From: Alphaproteobacteria bacterium
Lineage (GTDB): Bacteria > Pseudomonadota > Alphaproteobacteria > Micropepsales > Micropepsaceae
Direction of reading: 5' to 3'
Length of the DNA stretch: 32,965 nt
Assembly (NCBI GenBank): GCA_013697055.1
Contig: JACCXK010000064.1
Location: forward strand, 1 to 32,965
This document shows positions 9,161 through 20,881 of the stretch, piece by piece. The notes under the pieces are model-generated. The model had not been told where the DNA came from. It saw nothing but the letters and a program-made list of their open reading frames with translations, and ran no database searches. Both the position numbers and the translations under genes were made by a program. Each line of letters starts with the position of its first letter. Position 1 is the stretch's first letter.

Positions 9161-9361
9161 TCTTCTCTCCCTCAAAACCGATTTTGGGTCCTGCCCGCTA
9201 GTCCCAGGCCTGTAAAGGGCGGCGCTAAACACCGCGTGGTGCTCCAAACGCTACTACACTGCGCGGAGCTATCGGACCGTATGCAAAACGGTCGAACGCG
9301 CTACCGCCCTGCTTGTGGGCAGACTAAAACACAACTGCTGCGGCACTGGAGGTTAGCTGAG

Positions 9362-9380
9362 GAGGGGCGGGAAACGCCCC
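9362..9380. repeat. Seven-pair GC hairpin downstream of integrase
   Basis: AGGGGCG and CGCCCCT pair perfectly around a GGAAA loop. There is no T tract on either side, so it is not a standard intrinsic terminator; it could still stabilise the end of the integrase transcript. Confidence 0.45.
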
Positions 9381-9432
9381 TTCGCCGAAGCGGAATAAGC
9401 GTCCGTCCGAGATTAAGTTCCAAAGGACGGGT

Positions 9433-9490
9433 TTGATAAAATTGATATCTTTCTAAATACGTTTTTCAAAAATTTCGATTTTTTTATCAA
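9433..9490. repeat. AT-rich inverted repeat TTGATAAAA / TTTTATCAA
   Basis: A perfect nine-base inverted repeat (9433-9441 and 9482-9490) brackets 40 AT-rich bases. The composition is strikingly different from the surroundings. It could be a recombination or arm-type site of the integrase, or a weak terminator; function is unknown. Confidence 0.4.
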
Positions 9491-9696
9491 GATCGGTTGC
9501 GCTCAAAAAGATGCGAAAACCTCATAGATCACAGTAGCTTAGGTGGGCATTCCAAAACATTTGATCGACGACCGGTCTTGCCTTTTGGACGGGCGTACAG
9601 TTTTGGGGCCCCCCGACACCCACTTCCGCCTTTCCTAAGTTTTTCCGCGGCATATCAATGGTTTAGATCGATCTTGCTGCCCATGTTCGAAGGGGG

Positions 9697-11187
9697 TCAA
9701 TACGCTCCGGTCCCCCGCATCAGCACCCAGATTGTTTGAAGCATGATCACCAGATCGTACCAGACGGTCCAGTTCTTGATGTACCACTCGTCGTAGGAGA
9801 CGCGCTCGGCGAAGGTGGTGTGGCTGCGGCCGCTGATCTGCCACAGGCCGGTGATGCCGGGACGCACCCGCTCGTACAGGCTGATGACCGCGCCGTAGTC
9901 GGACAGTTCGCGGCGCAGCAGCGGCCGCGGCCCAACCAGGCTCATATTGCCGCGCAGCACGTTGATCAGCTGCGGCAGCTCGTCCAGGCTCTTGCGCCGC
10001 ATCCAGGCGCCGATGCGGGTGACGCGTGGATCGGCCTTCAGCTTGAAATTGGACTCGCAGTAATTGGCCAGCAGGACGGGATTTTCCGTTTCCCAGCGCG
10101 CCATCTGGTCCTCGGCATCCACCACCATGGTGCGGAATTTCCAGCACTGGAAATCGCGGCCCCAGCGTCCCACCCGGTTCTGGCGGAAGAAGACCGGGCC
10201 GCGGTCCTCCGTCCAGATCAGGAAGGCAAACACCGCGAACACCGGCGCCAGCAGCGCCGCCAGCAGGATGGCGCCGATGATGTCCAGGCTGCGCTTGAAA
10301 ATGCGCTGCGGCAGGCGCGCCAGGTTGTTGCGGACCTGCAGCAACAACAGGTCCTTGCCGAAGAAATAATTGGTGGACAGGCCGTAGAGCGGCAACCGGC
10401 GCAGCGAGGGCACGATCGCTACCGCGATGTCGGCGCCCACCAGCTGGTCGATCAGGTCGTTCTGGTTGGCATTGGTGCGGTCGTCCGGCACCAGGATCAC
10501 CTGGCGGCAACCCGCCGCGATCAGCGCGGCGGTCAGTTGGTCGGGCGGCACGATCAAAGGGGCAAGTCCGGCAAAGGCGCTGGACAGATGCTTCTCGGGC
10601 GTTTCGGGCACGACCCATTTGACCTTCAGGCCCAGCGCCAGCTGCTGGCCCAGCACCGGCACGACTTCCTGCGCCATCGGGCTGGTGCCGATGATGGCGG
10701 TGGGCAGGTGCCACGCCCCCATCTTGCCCAGCAGCAGGCGTGTGATCTGGCGCGCGGTGGGAATCGCGAAAATAAGGCCCAGCCATACAATGGTGCCGGG
10801 CAAGAGGCCGTGGGTCTGGAGCGCAACCAACGCCGCGCTATAGGCGGCGCCGCTGATCAACAGCGCGGTGGTGGTGGATCGCGCGCCGTCCCAGAAAAGC
10901 TGGCGGCGGCTGTAATCGCCCACCAGATAGCGGGCGGAGACAAACACCAGCGCGATGATCATCACCAGGTCGATGATCGTGTTGGGCCGGCCCAGGGTGC
11001 GGTTCTGAAACAGCGCCAGGGCCGGCGGCTGCGTCATCATGTGCAGCACCACATCGCCTAGCGCGAAGCAGAGCAGGTCGGACACCATCAGCCCGCACAG
11101 AATGGCGATACGGCGCGCAGTTGAACCGCTGCCCTGCACACCCAGAGGGTAGTGGCGTGTCTGCTCAAAGGACGCGGCGACGGTCAT
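9697..11187 (-). CDS. Polyprenyl-phosphate sugar-1-phosphate transferase, WbaP-like
   Basis: Transfers a sugar-1-phosphate from a nucleotide sugar to undecaprenyl phosphate, starting repeat-unit assembly at the inner membrane. About 496 residues from ATG 11187 (AAGGA four bases before it; an in-frame TTG at 11226 is less likely). The N-terminal part has several hydrophobic helices, a Rossmann-like middle domain follows, and the C-terminal catalytic domain has [35 protein letters not shown], the KFRTM motif, [27 protein letters not shown] and [12 protein letters not shown]. The length and domain order fit the large WbaP/EPS type. It lies downstream of tgt, separated from the other glycan genes by tRNA-Lys and the integrase. 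A TTAACC-17-GAATAT promoter candidate lies on the minus strand at about 11290-11315. The sugar is not predictable. Confidence 0.92.
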   Translation of the reverse strand: MTVAASFEQTRHYPLGVQGSGSTARRIAILCGLMVSDLLCFALGDVVLHMMTQPPALALFQNRTLGRPNTIIDLVMIIALVFVSARYLVGDYSRRQLFWDGARSTTTALLISGAAYSAALVALQTHGLLPGTIVWLGLIFAIPTARQITRLLLGKMGAWHLPTAIIGTSPMAQEVVPVLGQQLALGLKVKWVVPETPEKHLSSAFAGLAPLIVPPDQLTAALIAAGCRQVILVPDDRTNANQNDLIDQLVGADIAVAIVPSLRRLPLYGLSTNYFFGKDLLLLQVRNNLARLPQRIFKRSLDIIGAILLAALLAPVFAVFAFLIWTEDRGPVFFRQNRVGRWGRDFQCWKFRTMVVDAEDQMARWETENPVLLANYCESNFKLKADPRVTRIGAWMRRKSLDELPQLINVLRGNMSLVGPRPLLRRELSDYGAVISLYERVRPGITGLWQISGRSHTTFAERVSYDEWYIKNWTVWYDLVIMLQTIWVLMRGTGAY

Positions 11188-11325
11188 GAAATCCTTGGGG
11201 TTCCCACCTTGCTGAGAGTCTAGCAACTCGCACTTGCAAAATCACGCTTGCTGTTAATGGACGCAACAGCGAGCCGACAGTTGGATATTCCCATAACCAA
11301 AACAACAGGTTAATGCCAGTCCCTT

Positions 11326-12447
11326 TTAGGCGGTTCCGGCCTCCTTGCCAGCGGCGGAAAAGCGCGCAATCCAGGCGGAAAGCCGGGATTCGGCGATGGC
11401 CTGCCGCAAGCCCTGCATCAAATCCTGATAAAATGTCAGGTTGTGCCAGGTCAGCAGCATGGCGGCGATGATCTCGCCCGACTTCACGGTGTGGTGCAGA
11501 TAGGCCCGGGAGAATTGCCGGCACGCCGGGCAGCGGCAGTCCGCCTCCAGCGGCGCGGGATCCTCGGCGAAGCGGGCATTCTTGAGATTGAGCGCGCCGC
11601 CCCAGGTAAAGGCCTGGCCGTTGCGGCCCGATCGGGTCGGCAGCACACAGTCGAACATGTCGATGCCCCGCAGCACCGCGCCGACGATGTCGCTGGGCTT
11701 GCCCACGCCCATCAGATAGCGGGGTCTATTCGTTGGAAGATGCGGCACCGTGCCATCGAGCGTTTCGAACATCGCCTCCTGCGGTTCGCCGACCGCGAGG
11801 CCGCCCACGGCATAACCGTCAAAGCCGATCTCGCGCAGCGCCTCGGCGGAGCGTTGGCGCAGATCGGTGAAGGTGCCGCCCTGCACAATGCCGAAACAGG
11901 CATGGCCCGGCTGTTCTCCGAATGCCGTTTTGGAGCGCTTGGCCCAGCGCATCGACAGCGCCATGGATTTTTCAATCGTTTCATGCGTCGCCGGAAGCGC
12001 CGGACATTCGTCGAACACCATCTGGATGTCGCTGCCCAGCAGGCGCTGGATTTCCATGGCGCGCTCGGGCGAGAGAAACTCCGCATGCCCGTCGATATGG
12101 GACTGGAACTTGACGCCCTCCTCGTTGATCTTGCGCAAGGCCGACAGCGACATGACCTGGAAGCCGCCGCTGTCGGTGAGTATGGGCCGCTGCCAGTCCA
12201 TGAATTTGTGCAGGCCGCCCAGCCGGGCAACGCGCTCGGCGCCCGGGCGCAACATCAGGTGATAGGTATTGCCCAGAAGGATATCGGCGCCGGTCTCCCG
12301 CACGCTTTGCGGCATCATCGCCTTGACCGTGGCGGCGGTGCCCACCGGCATGAAGGCGGGAGTGCGGATGTCGCCCCGCGGGGTATGGATCACGCCGGTG
12401 CGCGCGGCGCCGTCGCTGGCCAGAAGCTCGAAGGAAAATTCACTCAT
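11326..12447 (-). CDS. tgt: tRNA-guanine transglycosylase (queuine tRNA-ribosyltransferase)
   Basis: Exchanges guanine-34 for preQ1 in GUN-anticodon tRNAs during queuosine synthesis. The 373 residues carry the catalytic Asp in [13 protein letters not shown], the second active Asp in [17 protein letters not shown], and the zinc ligands [10 protein letters not shown] with the distal His in TWHNLTFY. The ATG overlaps the queA stop by four bases, so the next enzyme of the pathway is translated from the same message. A normal, complete copy. Confidence 0.97.
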   Translation of the reverse strand: MSEFSFELLASDGAARTGVIHTPRGDIRTPAFMPVGTAATVKAMMPQSVRETGADILLGNTYHLMLRPGAERVARLGGLHKFMDWQRPILTDSGGFQVMSLSALRKINEEGVKFQSHIDGHAEFLSPERAMEIQRLLGSDIQMVFDECPALPATHETIEKSMALSMRWAKRSKTAFGEQPGHACFGIVQGGTFTDLRQRSAEALREIGFDGYAVGGLAVGEPQEAMFETLDGTVPHLPTNRPRYLMGVGKPSDIVGAVLRGIDMFDCVLPTRSGRNGQAFTWGGALNLKNARFAEDPAPLEADCRCPACRQFSRAYLHHTVKSGEIIAAMLLTWHNLTFYQDLMQGLRQAIAESRLSAWIARFSAAGKEAGTA

Positions 12448-13490
12448 GCGGTCCGCATTAGCAGACAGGCGTCGCCATAGGAATAGAAGCGATAGCCCCG
12501 CGCAACGGCTTCGGCATAGGCGCGTCGCATCACGTCCAGTCCCATGAAAGCGCTGACCAGCATGAACAAGGTGGAGCGCGGCAGATGGAAGTTGGTCAAC
12601 AGCAGCTCGGCGGTGCGAAACTGGTAACCGGGGGTGATGAAAATCTCTGTGTCGCCGTCGAAGGGTCCGATCGTTCCATCCGGCCCGGCCGCGCTTTCCA
12701 GGGTGCGCAATGACGTGGTGCCCACCGCGGCGATGCGCCCACCCTTGGCCCGCCGCGCATTGAGGCGCTCCGCCATGGCCGGTTGCAGCAGCGCGCGCTC
12801 GGCATGCATGCGATGCTGGCTGGTGTCCTCGGCGCTGACAGGCAGGAAAGTGCCCAGCCCGACATGCAAGGTCACCGCCTCCCGCGCCACGCCTTTGGCT
12901 TCCAGGGCGGCGAAGAGCTCCGGCGTGAAATGCAGGCCCGCGGTGGGCGCTGCCACCGAGCCCTGCTCGCGGGCGAAGACAGTCTGGTAGTCGCTGGCAT
13001 CACGGGCATCGGCCTTGCGCTTGCCCGCGATATAGGGCGGCAGCGGCATCTCGCCCGCCAGGGCGATAGCGGAATCCAGCGCCGCACCCGACAGCGCAAA
13101 GCGGATTTCGGCCTCGCCGCTGTCGCCGCGCGACACGACCTGCGCCGTCAGCGCGCCGAACTGCAGCGCGTCCCCCGCCGCCAGCTTGCGCGCCGGCCGC
13201 GCTAGCACGGCATAGCGATCCTCGGACAGGCGGCGATGCAGCAATATCTCGATCCTGGCAGGTCCGGCCTCGCGCAGCCGCTGGCCGTAGAGACGCGCCG
13301 GAATCACCCTGGTGTCATTGACCAAGAGCGTGTCGCCGGCCTGCAAATAATCGGGCAGGTCGCTGATCCGGCGATGTTCGATGCGGCCATCGTTCCACGC
13401 CACCATCAGCCGGGCGGAATCGCGCGGGGCCGCGGGGCGCAGGGCAATCTGCGCTTCCGGCAGTTCGAAATCGAACAGGCTGACATCCAT
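12444..13490 (-). CDS. queA: S-adenosylmethionine:tRNA ribosyltransferase-isomerase
   Basis: Builds epoxyqueuosine on preQ1-modified tRNA using the ribosyl part of SAM. The 348-residue protein starts [19 protein letters not shown], has [57 protein letters not shown] and [19 protein letters not shown], all family hallmarks. It precedes tgt with a four-base overlap. Cytoplasmic. Only 50 bases separate it from the DUF2189 gene upstream, so the promoter may lie further up. Confidence 0.97.
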   Translation of the reverse strand: MDVSLFDFELPEAQIALRPAAPRDSARLMVAWNDGRIEHRRISDLPDYLQAGDTLLVNDTRVIPARLYGQRLREAGPARIEILLHRRLSEDRYAVLARPARKLAAGDALQFGALTAQVVSRGDSGEAEIRFALSGAALDSAIALAGEMPLPPYIAGKRKADARDASDYQTVFAREQGSVAAPTAGLHFTPELFAALEAKGVAREAVTLHVGLGTFLPVSAEDTSQHRMHAERALLQPAMAERLNARRAKGGRIAAVGTTSLRTLESAAGPDGTIGPFDGDTEIFITPGYQFRTAELLLTNFHLPRSTLFMLVSAFMGLDVMRRAYAEAVARGYRFYSYGDACLLMRTA

Positions 13491-13540
13491 GGCGGGGCCT
13501 ATAACAGGTCCCCGCCCAAGATGCAGCGCCCGCTAAAAGT

Positions 13541-14407
13541 TCAGACGATCAGCTTGCGATAGAGATGCCAAGTGGCATGACCCAAGACCGGCACTGCCAC
13601 CATCAAACCGACAAAGGCCAGCGCCGAACCGGCCAGCAGGCTGGCCGCCACCACCAGACCCCACAACGCCATCGGTCCCGGATTGGCGATCACGGCGCGA
13701 AACGAGGTGGCGATCGCGGTATCCAGCCCAGTGTCGCGGTCCAGCAGCAGCGGAAATGACACCACGCTGAGCATCATGGCCAGCAAGGCAAAGAGAAAGC
13801 CGATGCCGACGCCCATCATGATCATCGTCTGTCCGGGGCCGGTGAACAGCACGGCCTGCGCGAAGGCCGCCGGTGATGCCGCCGCCGGCAGGCCCGGCGC
13901 CAAGGTGGCGTCGAAAATCGCCCACGCCACCACCAGCCATGCCAGGAATACCGCGATCAGGATCATGCCCAACGCGACGATGCCGCCGATGGCGGGCGCC
14001 TTTAGCACATCGAAGGCATTGGACCAGCCCACCGTGGCGCCCTGCTCGCGGCGGCGGCTCATTTCATAAAGCCCCACCGCGGCCAGCGGGCCGACGATGG
14101 CGAAGCCCGAGGCCAGCGGGAACAGCAGCGGCAACAGGTCGGAGCCGAACGCCAGCCGCGCCAGCACCAACCCCACCACGGCATAGATCACGCTGAGAAA
14201 AAGCACGTCGCTGCGATAGGCCTGGAAGTCAGAGAAGCCGGCGCGCAGGCTTTCCCACACATCGTGGCTGCTGATGCGGCGGATGGCGGGCGCCGGGGAA
14301 TGCGCGACGTCGCGCATGTGATCGATGGATCGCCCCACCGCCTCGGCGGCATGAGCCGCGGAGACGAATTGCGCGCCGCTCCATTCAATGGGGTTTCGGA
14401 TGGTCAT
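13541..14407 (-). CDS. DUF2189 polytopic membrane protein
   Basis: A 288-residue protein with about six hydrophobic helices from residue 70 onward, an N-terminal cytosolic part with RRISSHDVWESLRAGFSDF, the loop YEMSRRREQGATVGW, and the ending VPVLGHATWHLYRKLI that is characteristic of DUF2189 proteins. No enzymatic motif is visible and the family function is not established. GGGAG seven bases before the ATG supports the start. It separates queA from the aminotransferase; nothing connects it to queuosine. Confidence 0.8.
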   Translation of the reverse strand: MTIRNPIEWSGAQFVSAAHAAEAVGRSIDHMRDVAHSPAPAIRRISSHDVWESLRAGFSDFQAYRSDVLFLSVIYAVVGLVLARLAFGSDLLPLLFPLASGFAIVGPLAAVGLYEMSRRREQGATVGWSNAFDVLKAPAIGGIVALGMILIAVFLAWLVVAWAIFDATLAPGLPAAASPAAFAQAVLFTGPGQTMIMMGVGIGFLFALLAMMLSVVSFPLLLDRDTGLDTAIATSFRAVIANPGPMALWGLVVAASLLAGSALAFVGLMVAVPVLGHATWHLYRKLIV

Positions 14408-14547
14408 GGTGTTTCTCCCGTTGTGTGTGCGGGAAGCGCCGTTGGCCTGGCGGCGGGTTTTATGCGCCGTCGGTCACGGCGAACCCGTGGACCTGAACCA
14501 GTGGGAGGAGCATAGACCTGCGGCACGACGTCGCGGAAGCAGGAACT

Positions 14548-15675
14548 TTATCCCGCAACTGCGAGCACGGCCGCGATGATGCGGTCCTGGGTGGCCGCAT
14601 CCAAGTAGGGATGCATGGGAAGGCTCATCACCGTGCCGCACAGCGCCTCGCTGACCGGTGTGGGCGCCGACGGGTAATGGGCATAGGCCGGCTGGCGGGA
14701 CAGCGGAATGGGATAATAGACCATGGTCGGCACGCCCGCCGCCTTCAGCGCGGCCTGTAACTTGGCGCGATCCTTCACCTGCAACGTGTATGACGCCCAG
14801 ATGGAAGTGGCGCCTTCGATCACCGATGGAGTCTTGATGCGGTTGGAGCCGGCAAAACCCGCGGTGTAGCGCTTGGCCACTTCGTTCCGCTTTTCGATCT
14901 CTTCATCGTAGATTTTCAGCTTCTCGATCAGGATCGCCGCCTGGATCGTGTCCAGCCGCGAATTATAGCCGATGCGGACATGTTCATAGCGGTCGGCGCC
15001 TTGGCCGTGCATTCGCAGGGAGAGCAGCGCCTCTTTCAGCGCATCATCGTTGGTGAAACAGGCACCGCCATCGCCGTAACAACCAAGCGGCTTGGCCGGG
15101 AAGAAACTGGTGGCGGCGGCATCACCGATGGCGCCCATGCGTACGCCATCCAGCAATCCGCCGAAGCCCTGGGCGGTATCGCAGAACAGCTTGAGGCCTT
15201 CGCGTTTGGCGATGGGCGCCAGCGCGCGATAATCCGCCGGCTGGCCGAACAGATCCACCGGCATCACCACCTTGGGTGTCAGCTTGCCGTCCTTCTTCAC
15301 CAGCGCGATGGCGGCATCGAGACTTGCCGGATCCATGTTGAAGGTGTCGGGGAGCACATCCACGAACACCGGCGTGGCGCCTGCCAGCGCCACCACTTCA
15401 CCGCTGGCGGCGAAGGTGAAGGCCGGCACGAACACCGCGTCCCCCGGACCCACGCCCCAGGCGCGCAGCACCAGCAGCAGCGCGTCGGTGCCGTTGGCGC
15501 AGGCGATGGCATGCTTCACACCCGCCCAGGCTGCGATGTCCTTTTCGAATTGCGCAACTTGCGGGCCCAAGATCCATTGCCCGCCTTCGACGGCGGCCTT
15601 GATGGCAGCCTCAAGCGGCGCGCCAAGACGGCGGCGCTGGGCCTGCAGGTCAATGAAAGCAATGGGATCGGCCAC
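14548..15675 (-). CDS. DegT/DnrJ/EryC1/StrS-family sugar aminotransferase (WbpE-like)
   Basis: A PLP-dependent aminotransferase acting on a keto-sugar nucleotide. The 375 residues begin IAFIDLQAQRRRLGAPLE, contain CANGTDALLLVLRAWGVGPG, VFVPAFTFAASGEVVALAGA, FCDTAQGFGG and the PLP lysine, Lys195, in FFPAKPLGCYGDGGACF, then RMHGQGADRYEHVRIGYNSR. The sequence most resembles WbpE/WlbC enzymes that aminate UDP-3-keto-hexuronic acids, though substrate calls within this family are unreliable; the rfbB product dTDP-4-keto-6-deoxyglucose is another candidate. GTG start with GGAG five to seven bases before it. It lies in a housekeeping neighbourhood, apart from the glycan cluster. Confidence 0.85.
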   Translation of the reverse strand: MADPIAFIDLQAQRRRLGAPLEAAIKAAVEGGQWILGPQVAQFEKDIAAWAGVKHAIACANGTDALLLVLRAWGVGPGDAVFVPAFTFAASGEVVALAGATPVFVDVLPDTFNMDPASLDAAIALVKKDGKLTPKVVMPVDLFGQPADYRALAPIAKREGLKLFCDTAQGFGGLLDGVRMGAIGDAAATSFFPAKPLGCYGDGGACFTNDDALKEALLSLRMHGQGADRYEHVRIGYNSRLDTIQAAILIEKLKIYDEEIEKRNEVAKRYTAGFAGSNRIKTPSVIEGATSIWASYTLQVKDRAKLQAALKAAGVPTMVYYPIPLSRQPAYAHYPSAPTPVSEALCGTVMSLPMHPYLDAATQDRIIAAVLAVAG

Positions 15676-15706
15676 GAATGCTCCGGTACGCTAAAGCACG
15701 GTTCTA

Positions 15707-15724
15707 GGGCGCGAGCTCGCGCCC
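15707..15724. repeat. Perfect 18-base palindrome
   Basis: GGGCGCGAGCTCGCGCCC is its own reverse complement and sits in the short gap between the cyclophilin stop and the aminotransferase start. As RNA it would form a strong GC stem. No T tract follows on the minus strand, so an attenuating hairpin, mRNA-stability element or protein site are all possible. Confidence 0.5.
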
Positions 15725-15748
15725 GCGCCACTCACCAATTGTTGCGTT

Positions 15749-16219
15749 TTATTCTGTAACGATGCTGGCCTTCAGTATCTTGTCGGGCTCGCCGCTGACC
15801 GAGCCGTTGTTGTGCTCGCCGCCCTTCTTGATCTTGTCGACATTGTCCATGCCTTCGACCACCTGGCCCCAGACCGAATATTGCTTGTCCAGCCAGGGCG
15901 CGTCTTCGAAGCAGATATAGAACTGGCTGTTGGCGCTGTTGGGGCTGGCCGAGCGCGCTGCCGAGACCGTGCCTTTGGTGTGCTTCTCGCTGGAGAATTC
16001 GGCCTTGAGATCCGGCAAGTCTGAACCGCCGCTGCCGGTGCCGGTGGGATCGCCGGTCTGGGCCATGAAGCCGGGGATGACGCGGTGGAACACCACGCCG
16101 TCATAGAAGCCCTGGCCCGCCAGGGTCTTGACGCGCTCGACATGATTGGGCGCCAGGTCGGGGCGCAGCTTGATCTTCACCGGTCCGGTCTTGAGATCGA
16201 GAACGAGATAATCGGCCAT
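15749..16219 (-). CDS. Cyclophilin-type peptidyl-prolyl cis-trans isomerase, cytoplasmic
   Basis: A 156-residue single-domain cyclophilin that speeds proline isomerisation in folding proteins. FYDGVVFHRVIPGFMAQTGDP (about 41-61) supplies the catalytic Arg in FHRVIPGF, and NSANSQFYICFEDAPWLD with SVWGQVVEGMD form the rest of the pocket. There is no signal peptide, so it is of the cytoplasmic PpiB type. The start overlaps the coaD stop by one base (TGATG); it is the third gene of a gyrA-coaD-ppi run. Confidence 0.93.
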   Translation of the reverse strand: MADYLVLDLKTGPVKIKLRPDLAPNHVERVKTLAGQGFYDGVVFHRVIPGFMAQTGDPTGTGSGGSDLPDLKAEFSSEKHTKGTVSAARSASPNSANSQFYICFEDAPWLDKQYSVWGQVVEGMDNVDKIKKGGEHNNGSVSGEPDKILKASIVTE

Positions 16220-16724
16220 CAGTGTTTTTCCTTGCAGCGTTTGACGAGTGCCTGCGCGACGGCAGGGGTGGTGAAGGGCGTGATGTCCCCGTCCAAGAGG
16301 GCGATTTCCTTGACCAGCTTGGAGGAGATCGCCTGGTGACGCGGATCGGCCATCAGGAAGACGGTCTCGATCTCGGTGTTCAGGCGCTGGTTCATCGCCA
16401 CCATCTGGAATTCATATTCAAAGTCGGACACCGCGCGCAGGCCCCGGATGATGACCGAGGCACCGACCTGGGCAGCGAATTTCACCAGCAAGGTTTCGAA
16501 CGGCACCACTTCAATGGTGGCGTGCCCCGCCGCCAGTCTTTCGGCCTCGGTCTTGACCATGGCCACCCGCTCGTCCAGCGAGAACAGCGGCACCTTGGCG
16601 TCGTTGGTGGCGACGCCGATCACCAGGTGATCCACCAGCTTCACGGCCCGCTTGATGATGTCCAGATGCCCCAGGGTCACCGGATCGAAGGTGCCGGGAT
16701 AAAGTCCGGTCAGCTGCTTGGCGG

Positions 16725-16728
<4 letters not shown>
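16219..16728 (-). CDS. coaD: Phosphopantetheine adenylyltransferase
   Basis: Fourth step of coenzyme A synthesis: transfers AMP from ATP to 4'-phosphopantetheine. The 169 residues match the family length. [18 protein letters not shown] (about 8-25) holds the TxGH nucleotidyl motif, [12 protein letters not shown] lies mid-protein and [10 protein letters not shown] near the C-terminus corresponds to the ISSTxVR motif. Cytoplasmic. The ATG overlaps the gyrA stop by four bases, so expression is tied to gyrase. Confidence 0.96.
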
Positions 16729-19445
<2,717 letters not shown>

Positions 19446-19679
19446 AATGCGGCCTTCAGAAGCGCGGAAAAATCAGGCGCGATTCCTAGCATTTTGGCCT
19501 TGTGCAAACCAGCAAATTAACCCCGGTGAGGGCGCAAAAAAGCCTTTGATTTCATTGGGAAATATCGCGCCCTTTGCCCATGTCTGCCGCATCCCAAAAG
19601 AGGCGCAAATCTTGGACCTTGAAGAGGCCCTTCATGGGCGAAAAATGGCGCGGAGATTCGCACGCGTTATGCCGCAAAT

Positions 19680-20291
19680 TTAGCGCGCCGGATGCCTCAG
19701 GGCCTCCAGCTCGATCCGCACCCGCGCCATGTCATAGGCATAGATCAGCCTTTCAGACCGCACATCCTTGTAGCCGAAGGTGATGCCGACCAGGCGACCC
19801 CCACCATCCACCACCGGGCCGCCGGAAAAACCGGGCCCGGCATTGCCGGCAAAGGTGAAATAGGCCGGCGCGGTGCAGCCCGGACACGTCTTGATCTCGC
19901 GCACCGTGCCATGGGCGATGCGCAATTCGCGGTCGGCGCCCTGGCCGTAGGCAGTGACGCTTTCCCCGATCACCGGCGCGGCTGTCGGCGCCGTGGCGCC
20001 TCGGGCGGTGCGGAAGAACATCAGGTCATAATCCTGACGCGTGCCGATCACGGTCTTGGGGTTCAGCAGGTTTTCGTTGTGGGCGTTGGTGACGGCGATG
20101 CCCGGCGCGATCACGACGGCCGCGCCATCGGCAGCGTCGATACCCAGATGAACCCGCGCATGCAACGGCAGGTAGGCGGCGGCGATGTCGGGCTGCGCGA
20201 TGACGGTGGCCGGCGCCCCTGATGAGGAAGCGCAGCCCGTGACCGCCAGGAGAAGAAAAAGGCTCGCGAGACTAGAAGGGGATTTCGTCAT
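19680..20291 (-). CDS. Trypsin-like serine protease, predicted lipoprotein
   Basis: A 203-residue protein from ATG 20291. [20 protein letters not shown] is a lipoprotein signal with Cys20 as the lipidated residue, so it is expected at the periplasmic face of a membrane. A chymotrypsin-fold triad is readable: His71 in VTNAHNEN, an Asp in DYDLMFF (Asp89 most likely) and Ser156 in [14 protein letters not shown]. Cys136 and Cys139 could pair. The frame extends upstream to 20375 but that part lies within ssb and has no signal character, so the shorter start is preferred; it overlaps the ssb 3' end by 20 bases. The short length suggests a minimal catalytic domain without PDZ. Target unknown. Confidence 0.75.
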   Translation of the reverse strand: MTKSPSSLASLFLLLAVTGCASSSGAPATVIAQPDIAAAYLPLHARVHLGIDAADGAAVVIAPGIAVTNAHNENLLNPKTVIGTRQDYDLMFFRTARGATAPTAAPVIGESVTAYGQGADRELRIAHGTVREIKTCPGCTAPAYFTFAGNAGPGFSGGPVVDGGGRLVGITFGYKDVRSERLIYAYDMARVRIELEALRHPAR

Positions 20292-20727
20292 CCATCTCGT
20301 CGCGCTGGAAGCTGGCGGGCGCCTCGCCCGCGCCGCGTCCGCCACCGCCAAAGCTGCCGCCGCCTTCGCCGCCACTGCGGCCGTCCAGCATGGTCAGCTC
20401 GCCGCGGAAATTCTGCAGCACCACTTCGGTGGAGTATTTCTCGGCGCCGTCCTTGTCGGTCCATTTGCGGGTCTGCAGCTGGCCCTCGACATAAACCTTG
20501 GCGCCCTTCTTCAAATACTTCTCAGCCACATCGGCGAGGTTCTTGTTGAAGATCACCACCCGATGCCACTCGGTCTTTTCCTTCTTCTCGCCGCTGGCCT
20601 TGTCACGCCAGCTTTCGGACGTGGCGATCGAGAGATTGACCACCGGATCGCCGCTCGTGAGGCGTCGCACCTCCGGGTCCTTGCCCAGATTGCCCACCAA
20701 AATCACCTTGTTGACGCTACCCGCCAT
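20272..20727 (-). CDS. ssb: Single-stranded DNA-binding protein
   Basis: A 151-residue SSB. The OB fold covers about residues 5-112 ([19 protein letters not shown], then [20 protein letters not shown] and [13 protein letters not shown]). A Gly-rich linker follows and the protein ends DDEIPF, the acidic tip used to recruit replication and repair partners. GGAGA eight bases before the ATG supports the start. An SOS-box-containing promoter is upstream (20803-20831), so induction by DNA damage is expected. In many alphaproteobacteria uvrA is the divergent neighbour; here glycan genes lie between them. Confidence 0.97.
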   Translation of the reverse strand: MAGSVNKVILVGNLGKDPEVRRLTSGDPVVNLSIATSESWRDKASGEKKEKTEWHRVVIFNKNLADVAEKYLKKGAKVYVEGQLQTRKWTDKDGAEKYSTEVVLQNFRGELTMLDGRSGGEGGGSFGGGGRGAGEAPASFQRDEMDDEIPF

Positions 20728-20802
20728 GATCTTTCTCCGTATCCGGCCGCGACGTTAGACGAGACCTGCCCGCTCGCGCCATCGGAGCGGGGTTTATGTC
20801 TG

Positions 20803-20831
20803 TGTATAGCATTGTTCCCTATTTGTTCCAA
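20803..20831 (-). promoter_or_regulatory. ssb promoter overlapping an SOS box
   Basis: On the minus strand TTGGAA (20826-20831) and TATACA (20803-20808) are spaced by exactly 17 bases, a good sigma-70 type promoter. The SOS box at 20814-20828 overlaps the -35 and fills the spacer, so a bound LexA would block RNA polymerase. Confidence 0.6.
20814..20828. promoter_or_regulatory. LexA/SOS box GTTC-N7-GTTC
   Basis: GTTC (20814-20817), seven bases, GTTC (20825-20828) is the exact alphaproteobacterial LexA consensus. It is 87 bases before ssb and 54 bases before the MBOAT gene, so LexA might influence either direction. Confidence 0.75.
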
Positions 20832-20881
20832 TAGCCTTGCCGCCCCTTTTCCCCGATAAGGCAACAAGCCGGGTGAGGCGC

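Larger units (their letters stand above)
9161..9696. other. Gene-free interval between integrase and WbaP-like gene
   Basis: These 536 bases separate two convergent genes. Short ORFs occur but none resembles a known protein or has good coding character. The interval contains a GC hairpin at 9362-9380, an AT-rich patch at about 9430-9490 with an inverted repeat, and nothing recognisable as a tRNA fragment, transposase or CRISPR. It may be the far end of the integrated element, but no copy of the tRNA-Lys sequence was found in it. Confidence 0.5.

Noticed and set aside
9362..9380. Intrinsic terminator of the integrase
   Set aside because: The hairpin is good but no T tract follows, so it is listed only as a hairpin.
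9236..9436. Short open frame of 66 codons after the integrase
   Set aside because: No ribosome-binding site, family resemblance or coding bias.
9161..9696. Second attachment site as a repeat of the tRNA-Lys 3' end
   Set aside because: I compared the tRNA end with this interval by eye and found no convincing copy.
9736..11061. Long plus-strand open frame opposite the WbaP-like gene
   Set aside because: Antisense of a recognisable transferase; composition typical of GC-rich shadow frames.
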